A stretch of 64,000 nucleotides of DNA from Nemertoderma westbladi (Eukaryota; Xenacoelomorpha; Nemertodermatida; Nemertodermatidae), in contig JAUCBJ010007484.1 of assembly GCA_032718475.1 (NCBI GenBank), forward strand, positions 124,001 through 188,000. Direction: 5' to 3'. The notes under the pieces are model-generated. The model made no database searches, was not told the origin of the DNA, and saw only the letters and a list, made by a program, of their open reading frames with translations. Below are positions 20,339 through 30,196 of this stretch, one piece after another. A program made the position numbers and the translations under genes. Within the stretch, counting starts at the first letter, position 1; each line of letters opens with the position of its first letter.

Positions 20339-22699
20339 CTAAGAGTGGCCCTGTTGTCTCCCTCTGGTGGCGTCCCATAGGATCATCTTCATTGCTTGCG
20401 GTACGTGCTCCGCCAAGAAATCCCTAAACTCCCCTCGGTTCTGTGGCATCCACCTGTCCAAATATCTTTGTGTGTTCATTACTCCGGCATACGACGCCGC
20501 CATCGCTACCTCTTGATAGGTAAACGGTAGCCTCCGCTTTATGATTTCCATGTGAGCCTCCTGATTGATAAGGAAGAAACCCCACTTGAACTCCTGGGCC
20601 TTCATGCGCTGGCGCGTCATGGCCCCGACGTCGGCCCACTCCTCGAATCTCCTGAACTTCTCTTCGTCGTCCATCCAGTCGCACTGGCGTCCGTAGTGTC
20701 CCCGAAAGTGGCACTTTGGACATCGGTTATGCAGTCGTGGACACGCCCCCATCCTGTGGCTCGGTTCTCGGCAGTAGAGACAAGAGGTTCCCTTTTGGAA
20801 CCGGTACAGGCAGCTCCTTTCCTGGTGGGTCTGTCTCCCACAGTAGTCGCAGCCGAGTACCAATGTCTCCCGCCACACGTCGTCTCTCGTCCCAAGCGAT
20901 CTCCGCGGTCTGTGGAGTCGCTGGTAGGCGAATTTCTCCATGTTGGTGTCCCTGTCTACGTCGATCTCTCCGCCCCTCTCGGGCATTGTCTCCCCGAATA
21001 CTATCCTTGGTGCCGTCCCCGGTTGCTCGCCCAACCTGATAGTGCTCCCCGCGAAATCCATCGCCGGCTCCTCGTGCACCCAGGTCCGCTTGCCGGATCT
21101 GTTCCAGAAGGCCCTCGCCCCACTGGCCGTCACCACCCTTCCGCCAACCCAGTCCGTGTCCGAGTGGCCTATCCTCTCGATGGGCGGCATCTCTCCGAAC
21201 TCGTTGCCGTCCTCCTCCTCCTCTGGCAGTGGCTCCAACCCCGGTATCCCGATGGATCCACTATGTCCCTTCCCGCCTTGGCTCTCGCCCGTAGCTCTCC
21301 ATCCCTCTAGCTCCCTTAACTTCCTTGGCGGTTGGTTGCCTTCGGCGCCCGCTGGTATGGGCATCGCTTGCAACCCTGACGTCGACTGTTTCAGCGATCC
21401 CACCATCCATCCCAGTTCTCGCCCTAGAGACTCCCCCGAAATCCCTGACGAAGTCCAATGAAATTCGTCTAAGCCTGCCTGTTCCTCGAAGCCGTAACTC
21501 TGTGTCCTGGCCTCCTCTTCCCTCTCCTCTGCTTCTATCCTCTCCCGTCTAGCGACTTCTTCCAGTCGCTTTGCTTCTCGTCTATCCGTTTCTAGCTGCT
21601 CCCATCTCTGATACGGCGTATCTGTCTCCCCGTCTACCAGATGCCGGCTATTGTAGTACACCGACTCGCCCTTCAGCCCCGGGTGGTCTACCAGACCGTC
21701 GAAGGCCATTTTAAAGGCTCTCCTGTAGCTTAGGGGTGATCCCGATAACAGAAATGCCCCTGGTTCCCTCTCGATGACCACGGTCATAAATAAGTTAAGC
21801 AAACTTATCATCATCCAATCTTCCTGCAGGATATATCGCTTCTGATATACCTTTATCGCTCCTCTGCGGAATTGATATACCTCTTGCTTTCCCGGTCTCA
21901 CTCCCCACTTTAGCGAGTTCACTAGTTCTGCTCGGTATTCTTCCCTGAACTTCCCCCAATCCATCGGTTTGTGGCACACGAGCCCCAATAATTGGCCCAT
22001 TGCCACCGCCCCGCATTGGCCTGTGTTTTCGACTACCCCCAACCCATCCGGTGCCGTCATAGCCATAAAGACCTTCTGCATATCCAGGAGGTTGGTGGCG
22101 TTCGGACCGATGATCCTCTCCGCATCCTCGCGAATCGCCGATCCTACTTTCGTCGTCGACTTCTCTCTTACCAAGACTTGTACCGCTTTCGGTAACCGGT
22201 TTAATTTCGGCCCGTCCTTCTTCCCATACATTCCTAGATCAAATAAGAAGATGTCCCCATTTGGCGCGGCCAAATGTAGGAGTATGGTCCTGGCCGACCC
22301 CGCCAATCCTCGTCTCGAACCCGCCTCATCTTCCACGGTTCCCTCGTCGTCTAGGATCATATATCCTCCTCTGTTGACGGACTCTATGAATCTCTTCCAG
22401 TCCTTCCTCGGTGATTCCCTCGGGTACTTCGGAATCCCGAACTTCGCCTCGTCCCCTTCCACCACGTAGTGGAAGTGTTGGAAGATCGCGTTGTCCAGCG
22501 ACGGCGTCCCGTAGGTCCCGACCAGCCGCTGTTCGTGCATCTCCCGGAAGTGATCCTGCAGCGCTCGTGCCGCGTGACCCCTTTCCAACCTCTCGTAGTA
22601 TCCTCTCGTCTTCTCTTCCGGATGCCTCTCGGTGAAATCCACCAGCATCTCCTTTCCTCCTGACTCCGCCTTTCTCTTTCTGATCAATTTGCTCGCCAT
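20339..22699 (-). CDS. predicted DEDD-type 3'-5' exonuclease with three zinc knuckles, carried by BEL-1
   Basis: 786 residues from the ATG at 22697-22699; a GTG nine bases upstream is less likely. Motifs fit a WRN/RNase D-like exonuclease: GGYMILDDEG (residues 112-120; DxE of motif I), ILLHLAAPNGDIFLFDLG, KVGSAIREDAERI (184-196; motif II), NLLDMQKVF, and WGVRPGKQEVY followed by RYILQEDWMMISLLNLF (288-304; motif III region). A charged helix follows (about 365-400), then a polar linker, then three zinc knuckles: CDYCGRQTHQERSC (617-630), CLYCREPSHRMGAC (640-653), CPKCHFRGHYGRQC (660-673), and a helical C-terminus. It sits after the integrase, where some retroelements carry env. No signal peptide or membrane segment is seen. 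The frame is intact while gag-pol is broken. BEL-3 has a decayed homologue in the same place. Activity is inferred from motifs only. Confidence 0.72.
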   Translation of the reverse strand: MASKLIRKRKAESGGKEMLVDFTERHPEEKTRGYYERLERGHAARALQDHFREMHEQRLVGTYGTPSLDNAIFQHFHYVVEGDEAKFGIPKYPRESPRKDWKRFIESVNRGGYMILDDEGTVEDEAGSRRGLAGSARTILLHLAAPNGDIFLFDLGMYGKKDGPKLNRLPKAVQVLVREKSTTKVGSAIREDAERIIGPNATNLLDMQKVFMAMTAPDGLGVVENTGQCGAVAMGQLLGLVCHKPMDWGKFREEYRAELVNSLKWGVRPGKQEVYQFRRGAIKVYQKRYILQEDWMMISLLNLFMTVVIEREPGAFLLSGSPLSYRRAFKMAFDGLVDHPGLKGESVYYNSRHLVDGETDTPYQRWEQLETDRREAKRLEEVARRERIEAEEREEEARTQSYGFEEQAGLDEFHWTSSGISGESLGRELGWMVGSLKQSTSGLQAMPIPAGAEGNQPPRKLRELEGWRATGESQGGKGHSGSIGIPGLEPLPEEEEDGNEFGEMPPIERIGHSDTDWVGGRVVTASGARAFWNRSGKRTWVHEEPAMDFAGSTIRLGEQPGTAPRIVFGETMPERGGEIDVDRDTNMEKFAYQRLHRPRRSLGTRDDVWRETLVLGCDYCGRQTHQERSCLYRFQKGTSCLYCREPSHRMGACPRLHNRCPKCHFRGHYGRQCDWMDDEEKFRRFEEWADVGAMTRQRMKAQEFKWGFFLINQEAHMEIIKRRLPFTYQEVAMAASYAGVMNTQRYLDRWMPQNRGEFRDFLAEHVPQAMKMILWDATRGRQQGHS

Positions 22700-23906
22700 T
22701 CCGAACACTCACTCGCTCACCTGCAAGGTGGTGCCTTACCAAGGCGCAATACAGATGAGTGATGTATCTAGGATGTTCTGTACGGTCCGATAATGGCCTA
22801 TTTCTTACTTAACTGCACCTTTTAACCTAAATTATTACTAATTAATTTTGAAGCTAGTAAATGAGCGTAATTTACAATTTCTGTCCGTTACTTTTATTAT
22901 GTTCTAGAATAACTTTCCTTGTGTTGCCATTATTTGTAACTTTCAGCCCTATTCTATTTATTTGTAATTTTAATTTTAATTCTACTGTCCTACTACTTAC
23001 TATTGCCTATGGATTGTTCTATTCTCTAATCCACATTCTGGCCTACTCTGTGGGCCTGTGCAGTACAGCAGTATGCGTCGTGTGGCCACACGATTTACCC
23101 AGCTGTACTCATATGCCCCCCTTTCGTTGCTAACTGCTAACTAATATCTATATCTTATATACCCTTTTACCTCTTACTCTCTCTCTCTAACTAACGGTAC
23201 TACGTACCCTCTAACTCTAGTTCTAACTAACTAACGGTACTACGTACCCTCTAACTCTTCTCTAACTAACGCTACTACGTACCCTCTAACTCTTTAACTA
23301 GCGGTACTACGTACCCTCTAACTCTCTAACTAGCGGTACTACGTACCCTCTAACTCTCTAACTAGCGGTACTACGTACCCTCTAACTCTCTAACTAGCGG
23401 TACTACGTACCCTCTAACTCTCTAACTAACGGTACTACGTACCCTCTAACTCTCTAACTAACGGTACTACGTACCCTCTAACTCTCTAACTAACGGTACT
23501 ACATACCCTCTAACTCTCTAACTAGCGGTACTACGTACCCTCTAACTCTCTAACTAGCGGTACTACGTACCCTCTAACTCTCTAACTAACGGTACTACGT
23601 ACCCTCTAACTCCTCTCTAACTAACGGTACTACGTACCCTCTAACTCTCTAACTAACGGTACTACGTACCCTCTAACTCCTCTCTAACTAACGGTACTAC
23701 GTACCTCCTAACTAACTAACTAACTCTAGGTACTACGTACCTTCTTACTGACTAACTTTTGCCTACTAACTGCGTACCTACTATGTACTATTATTTTATT
23801 TTTATTTTCTATTTTTATCTGTTTTTATGTGTGGGAAGGGCGTCTCGCCCTCAATCCCACCCCCCTCAGTCCAAAGCTTGGACGACTAAACTCATGACAA
23901 ACTCCA
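22700..23906 (-). repeat. BEL-1 post-integrase spacer with a 32-bp tandem array
   Basis: Non-coding between integrase and the exonuclease-like gene. About 17 copies of a 32-bp unit lie at roughly 23190-23760, each with the palindrome GGTAC-TAC-GTACC. BEL-2 has another set of tandem repeats at the same place (49160-49850), and some of its units carry the same palindrome. Just before the exonuclease start the minus strand reads 'ccttgcaggtgagcgag', a splice-site-like string. Confidence 0.75.
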
Positions 23907-24983
23907 CTAAGGTGCCCCTTCTAGCAGACAGCATTTTCCCACAGCTCTCCTGTAGGTTTTTCTGTCCTTCGCACCTATCTTACCACCTATCCGCACTTCT
24001 ACCGATCGGACTCTTCCGTCCTCGTCGGAGTAAGTGCCTACAACTCTCGCCAACCGCCACTGGTTGTTGATGATAGTATCATCCGTAACGATTACGAGAT
24101 CTCCCTCTCTTAACTCCCTATTTGGCTTCCTCCACTTACTCCTTTTATGGAGTGTGGGTAGGTATTCCTCGACCCAACTCCTCCAATACTCTGCGCTTAT
24201 TGCTTTAGCGACTTTCCAACTTTGGCGGAAGTGTATGTCATCTGGGTCTACACCCCGCATATCGATGGTCACTGGCCTTTCCATCAGGAAATGGCTAGGC
24301 GTCAGCACGTCTAATGACTCAGGGTCATCATTCTCCGGGTATAGCGGTCTGCTATTAATGATCCCCTCGCACTTCGCAAGCACTGTCCGTAAGACGCCCT
24401 CAGTGACCATGTGGGTGTTCATTAGCTTCATCATTAGACGCTTAGAACTGCCCACCAGTCTCTCGACGCATCCTAGTGTATGTGGTGCATACGGCGTCCT
24501 TCTCTCCCACTTTACTTGTCGTCGCCTCATGGCTGCCCTGACTTCTTCTCCTTCCAAGATGTCCAAGGCCTCTGTCATCTCATTCTCTGCGCCCACAAAG
24601 TTGGTGCCGTTGTCGCTGTATATCACTGCGATCGTCCCACCTTTGCGGTCCCTAAATCTTTCTAAGGCATTAATGAATGCTGATGCGGTTGCATCTTGGG
24701 CTAGTTCTATCCCTATCGCCCGCGTGTTGTTGCATACGAAGATGATACCGTAGCGTTTCTCCGTGTGCCGCATCACCTTTATCTTTATCGGCCCGAACAT
24801 GTCCACACCGCAATGCGTAAATGGCGGGTCGTGCTGTCTTACTCTACTCGCTGGTAGTGGCGCCATCTCTTGTATGGCTCGCTCCTTCTTCGCTCGCCGG
24901 CAGGTCTGGCACTGCCCCACCACCGCTTTTACCTTCTTCCTCAACTGTTTGACCCAAAAGGTCCTCCTTATCTCGGTGAGGGT
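23907..24983 (-). pseudogene. BEL-1 integrase
   Basis: Last part of the BEL-1 polyprotein, in the same frame as the upstream pieces. The His pair of the HHCC zinc site lies just before the break (HKSILHGG), and the Cys pair is CQTCRRAKK. The DDE core is visible: CGVDMFGPI, VIYSDNGTNFVG and GCVERLVGSSKRL. The C-terminal DUF5641-like domain has GDLVIVTDDTIINNQW and ends KCCLLEGAP. The frame is separated from RNase H by a TGA at 24984-24986. The integrase segment itself has no further lesion, so loss of function comes from the broken polyprotein. Confidence 0.9.
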
Positions 24984-25832
24984 TCAGTTGGTGCCCCCGT
25001 GCAATATCGATTTATGGGAGTCCCAGATAATCTGGTGAACTATTGGCGATCCTGTTGGAATGATGATGGGTTTCGGTGGTACGATTATGCTATTGTTGTA
25101 TCCCACCCTAGAGTTCATTACTAGAATCCCGTCGTCATTAAGTTGTGGCGACAGCGCGATCAGCTCGCTGTCCCGTCGGAGGTGTTGTTGGTTACCGACG
25201 CGTTCTACCTCGTCGCTATAGTTCTTCCGTTGTTCATAGCGGATGATTGCCTTAGCCGCTCCTTCCAGATCTATGGTTGTCCTGATCTTCTTGTCCTTGC
25301 CAACTCCCGCGAGGAAATTCCCGAAGGCTCTCCAGTACGCCACTAGTTTCTTGGTCTTATACCAACTAGAATTGTAGCTGAGGAGTTTATCCGTCGGGTT
25401 ATCGCACAGTTCTCGTTTTGGTTGCACATCCCTAATCTCCCTCACCATCTGGGAGTATATCTCTTCTCCCTCTGAATCTCCCTCTTCTCCTTCTGACACT
25501 GCTTTTGAGCCCGGGTCCACCTTTTTCATTGGCGGCCAGGCCTCCTTATCGCTCAGAAATTGTGGCCCATGTTGCCACAATACTTCCTTCTTCAAGAAAG
25601 TGTGGCGTACCACGCCCCTCGACAATAAGTCCGCTGGGTTCTCGTCCGTTGGGCAGTAGTGCCACCTTTCCAGTTCTGTGCTCGCCGTTATTTCGTCCAC
25701 TCTATTTGCGACGAATATTGGGTATCTCATCCTTTCGTTATGTAGCCAACCAAGTACTACCATGGAGTCCGTCCAGTAGTGTGTCTCCACTATGTTGGGA
25801 ATAGTATCCACTAGGTAGGCTGTGGCTCTAAC
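24984..25832 (-). pseudogene. BEL-1 RNase H C-terminal part and connection to integrase
   Basis: It reads HYWTDSMVVLGWL (RNase H Asp), then RYPIFVANRVDEI, then NPADLLSRGV, a conserved BEL/Pao stretch after RNase H, then an acidic linker, and leads into the integrase N-terminal zinc site. A TGA at 25833-25835 separates it from the first half of RNase H and a TGA at 24984-24986 ends it. All pieces share one frame. The homologous region of BEL-3 lies at 50949-51495. Confidence 0.88.
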
Positions 25833-26555
25833 TCATAGTTTCGCAGCTGTCAATTCTAATTTGGGAACTGATGCTGAATCTGGCGGCGTTGACTTTGCTT
25901 TGCTAAAGGCTAGTCTGGGCTTATGAGCCCCCTCTCGTTGTACTAAGTAGAGTGCCGCTCCGTACGCCTCCAACGACGCATCGGAGAACATGTGTAGGTC
26001 CAGGTTCGTCATGTTCCCATCCGGGAAATACACTCGTGGCATGTTGTATGTTCCCATCTTCTCCAAGTCTCCTGTCCACTTACTCCATTGTTTCTTGATT
26101 TCCTCTGGTACCTCTACGTCCCACTCATCCTTCAATTTGTATACTCTCTTGAGTATCTGTTTCCCCGTAACTAATAATGGGGATGCTAGGCCTAGGGGAT
26201 CGTATGTCCTTGCTATATACGATACATAGCCCCTCTTCGTGTGGATGTCTGCACCCGCCTTGCTCAGCTGATACTTCAGTTCGTCTGTCTCTCTGTTCCA
26301 CACGATTCCCAATGCCTTCTGTTGAGATTCTGTTCTCTTATTCGCCATGTCCTGCCCTTTGGCTGTCGTGGGATTATCCATGGTCGATTTTGGTCTCTTG
26401 TCCTCTATCGCCTTGATAAATTCTTCCGAACTGGATTGGAATTTGGTCAGGTTAAAGCCGGATCCTTTCAGGATGTCGCGAACCTCGCGCCCCGTGTCCA
26501 GTATCTCCTTAACCGTATTTCCAGACTCCATTCCGTCGTCTACGTAGAAGCCACG
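25833..26555 (-). pseudogene. BEL-1 RT catalytic centre to RNase H N-terminal part
   Basis: It opens with GFYVDDGMES (RT YVDD, about 26533-26548), then YDPLGLASPLLVTGKQIL (a BEL/Pao hallmark), a thumb/connection region with WSKWTGDLEKM, and the RNase H start HMFSDASLEAYGAALYL and KLELTAAKL. The piece is bounded by TGA codons at 26556-26558 and 25833-25835, both in frame with the neighbours. Confidence 0.9.
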
Positions 26556-28550
26556 TCAACTCATATCGACGGCCCTAGTGCTGTATCTATCTTCCTTCCC
26601 CTTCACTGTGTCTCTGACTGCCATAGTCGTCGTAAATGAAGACGACTTGGCTCCCATGTTCTGTACTACCATCTTATATGCCGGTATTATCGACGGTTCT
26701 TCCTCGCCGTTATACCATAAGAAGCGCTGACTGTCGCTATCTTCCTCCGTTACACGGACTTGGTTGAACATGCCTTCTATGTCACACGTGAAGGCGTGTT
26801 TCCCATTCCTAAATCTAAGTAGCACCTCTATGCCCGAATTGTATATGTTTGGGCCTTCTAACAGGTAGTCGTTTAAGCATTTTCCGTCGGTCTTTGCCGA
26901 TGCGTCGACTACCATCCGTAGTTTACCTTTCTTTGGGTCTAAAGCCACGTGGAGTGGCAGGTAATATGTCCTGTCCGTGTTCGGCTTGTCGACTGGTAAC
27001 TCCACGGCCCATCCTTTCTCGACGTACTTCTTAATCGTTCTGTGGATGTACTCATTCTTCTCGGGGCTCCGTTTTAGTGTTTGTTTCAGCTTGCGGAGTC
27101 TCGTGAGTACCATCCCTCTATTATCGGGCAGCGGTATCTTCGGTAGTTTCCATACCATTCCTATAGTATACCGCCCCTCATTGCATGTCATCGATTCCTC
27201 CACGCTTTGTAAAGCCTGCTTGTCTTCTACCGAGGTCCCGACCCCGGTCTCCTTTAGTCCCTCGAAATCTGGCCTGAGCAGTCTTTTGAGCTGCTCCTCT
27301 GCTCCCTCATCACCCATTTCCTGCATTGTTCCCGCGAACATGCATCCTGATGTCTCCGACATCCTAAATGGTATCTTACTCTTGATTGGACCACTCAGCG
27401 TCCACCCGAATGGTGTTAATATCGCCACCGGGTCACACTGCTTGTCTTCGCCGAAGACCGTTTGCATTCTTTCGTGGGCCGTTGGGCAGTCCATTCCTAC
27501 TATAATGGATACCTTCCTAACGTCCACATGTGGGATTGAGAAGTCAATGTCGTCCAGGAACTTATATTGCTCGACCTCGATGTTGGTTGGCCGCCTGGCA
27601 TTGATATTAATTGACTCTATCACTTGGATGGGGTCGATGGTTGCCCCATAGTCGCATCCCGGTGCCACTGCTGCAATTGCGCACCGTCCTGTTCTCATCT
27701 CCAGGATCTCATCTTTGATAGAGATGGTTGTTACCGCCATTCTGCTTGGCCTCATTCTCAATCCTATCTCTTCGGCCACCCATTCCTCGACTAATGTGAA
27801 GGCAGCTCCACTATCAACCAGCATTAGTGTTGTTACTGATCGATTGCCTTCCCCAATCACTCGCACGGGTACTACTCCAAGTAACACCGTTCCTCTCTTC
27901 TTCGCCCCTACTGTGCTCGTCGCCATCGTCTGGCCTCTCCTCTGACCAAATTTTACCGGCTTCTCCTTGCACTCCCTTGCTCTATGTCCACTCATTACAC
28001 ATCGCGAGCAGATTTTGTTGCTCAATGCATAATCTATCTGATCTTGCCTAGGTAGCGCCTGCCAGTACCTGCAGTTCATGGTTTGATGAAGCGCATTTGC
28101 GTGTAGCTGGCATTTGCTCTTTGGGTCGTAGCCCTCTTTATACAGTGCATTACGTATCGCAGCTGCGTTTGTACCAAAGTCCCTACTATTCTTATTGTTT
28201 GGATTCGGCCTACTGGACGTACTGGGGTTATATTTATTCGTGTTGTTATTGTTCCCCTGTCCGTTCCATGGTGTTGTCTTATCTTCGGCTAGCTGTGGAC
28301 TTGCAGTCCCCTGCGTCGCTGCATATGGCAATGATTGCCTGAGCCTCGGTAATGCGTTTGATGTATTGTGCTCTGGTTTCGGTCTATGGTAATCCGTCTT
28401 CGGTCCCTTTCCCAGGCTATCTTCGCTATAGACTGGGTCAGTTATTAGTTCAGCCTCGTAGTTTAAGAAGCTTGACATTTCTTCTAAACCCGGTTCCGCA
28501 CCCTTCTTGTCTCGAGTGGAGAAAGCGATCTTCCTCCACTTGTTGCGCAG
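26556..28550 (-). pseudogene. BEL-1 Gag end, zinc knuckle, aspartic protease and RT N-terminal part
   Basis: It starts after the TAG at 28551-28553 and runs into SSFLNYEAELITDPVYSE. A zinc knuckle CSRCVMSGHRAREC lies near 28010-27970. The protease active site is LMLVDSGAAFTLVEEWV (about 27830; DUF1758-like). A long linker follows with IIVGMDCPTAH and LTPFGWTLSGP. The RT begins with KGKLRMVVDASAKTDGKCL and FTCDIEGMFNQVRV (motif A, about 26780). The frame ends at a TGA (26556-26558) just before YVDD. The order Gag-knuckle-PR-RT without an intervening stop fits the single fused ORF of many BEL/Pao elements. Confidence 0.92.
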
Positions 28551-29245
28551 CTAGTTTGGTAGTGCCTGTGCTATCGTGGTGATGTTATTGGACGCGTTGA
28601 GCTCGTATGGCGCGTCTAGCGTCTTCAGCACGATTAGCGCCTTTTCGACCTTGTTAGCGAACGTCTTAATGCTAACGGGATTATCCTGTAGGCCACCCGA
28701 TGTTATGCCTCTCAGTGTCTGTCTGATGATCTTGGCCGGGTGCCCGTATTCCCTATCCAGTGCCCGCCATGCTGTCGTGAAGCCGCCCTCTATTCCTTGA
28801 TATTGCCTCACGATGTCGTATGCTGGGCCTCCTGTGTATACTTGCAGATACTTTAGGCACTCCGCCTGCGTCAAGTTTTTTGTAATTATTTCGTTACTAT
28901 ACATGCGCCGAAACTGTAGATATTCTTCCGGCCTACTCCCATCGAATTTGAATGGTTCCACGGGTGGTAACTCGATCCTCGTTTTCAATGCATCGATCAA
29001 CGTGGCCATCCCCATCGCCTGCACTTCCAATGGGTTCAATGGATGCTGTATAGTTTCTCCTGTCTGGTGCGGTTCGTCCGTCCTATTTCTTGATCTTCTT
29101 TGACTTGGGTATGTCATCGGGGGTAGCGGCCCCCTCCATATCTCTGTGTCACACGACCTATTTTCATCCAAGGGTCTCGTTGTTCTCGCTCCTATCGGGG
29201 TATATTGTTGATATTGTGATGGGGGAATGTCACCCTGTCCCCCCC
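28551..29245 (-). pseudogene. BEL-1 Gag core (DUF1759-like)
   Basis: Gag particle-forming domain: PPVEPFKFDGSRPEEYLQF, then KNLTQAECLKYLQVYTGGPA, then REYGHPAKIIRQTLRGI, then FANKVEKALIVLKTL, ending at a TAG (28551-28553) where BEL-2 keeps a Trp codon. Upstream, the reading frame changes at an 11-base C run (29239-29249), so the frame before it (29192-30196) is different. It is closely similar to BEL-2 46620-47190. Confidence 0.9.
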
Positions 29246-30196
29246 CCCCACCGGTATGTTTGGTACTGGGGTTGATGTTAATATGTTGGGGCCCATACAC
29301 CTATCCGCAATAATTCCCCCCTCCCCTGGGTATATGTTATGTCCCTGCATGCTGTAGTCATACTGCTGTACTGGTACCGGTATAGGCCTATCAACTTCTG
29401 GCCTACTCGTCGGTATGTATTCCGCGACTTCCGGGTTTAATCCCATTGTCCGCGCTATCCTATCCCCTACATTGCCTCTCTCAGTATGGCCTATGGTATG
29501 TGCAGTAAGGCCTACAGTATGTCATACAGTCTGCATGTGTTGCTCGGGATCGAAGTTTATTCTTCTCGAATAATCCTCCCCGCGGCTACCGTATTCTCGA
29601 TCGGTAGGTACATTCCGTCGGAAAGTTTCTCTTCGACCTCCCTCTCTACTGTTCTCATCTTCGTACCGGTACATCGTGTACCCTTCCATCGGCGCGTAAT
29701 GCACCTCGCCAGGTCGCATCTCTCCGGGGCGACGGCAATCTCCCGGAGTCCGACCCCACTGACTCTCCGTTCTCATCTCGACTACCGACGGCTCGCTATC
29801 TGTCCTCACTCTTCTATCGTTCGCGGCGATACTTTTACTACTGTCTTCTCTTCTTCTCCTTTCAGTGTAGTATTCCCGCTCGTGAGATCTCTCGTCGACC
29901 TCCCGGTTAAACCCCACTGTTCTTCTTCCCTCTTCTGATCGGGCTCGACGCTTCGTCCGCCCTCTCACAACGTCAACCTGTCTCTCTCTGCTCGGTCGCA
30001 CGCCGCTGGGGATACTCACAATCCCCCTATTACTCTCCGTCGCCGGGTGTTGCGGTTTACCTATTTCGGCCCGCGCATTATCCGCTGACGGCTGTGGAGC
30101 TCTCCCTGCCCCCCCCCCTTTCGCCGCTAACTCGCTGTTGTGGGGCCCCTGTAGCCCCCCCCCCCCCCCCCCACTCGCCATATCTAACTTCGCCAT
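29246..30196 (-). pseudogene. BEL-1 Gag middle region
   Basis: Arg/Glu/Ser-rich region matching BEL-2 45685-46615: RGIVSIPSGVRPSRERQVDV, then SEPSVVEMRTESQWGRTPGD, then GLNPEVAEYIPTSRPEV. It lies in a different frame from the Gag parts on either side. The switches coincide with C runs at 30155-30172 (18 C) and 29239-29249 (11 C). A TGA at 29522-29524 interrupts it. No known domain is recognised; it is probably a disordered Gag linker. Confidence 0.8.

Noticed and set aside
23907-29245. TGA read as a sense codon in BEL-1
   Set aside because: The intact Gypsy and exonuclease genes end normally and contain no in-frame TGA, and BEL-2 has a sense codon at one of the sites; decay is the simpler explanation.
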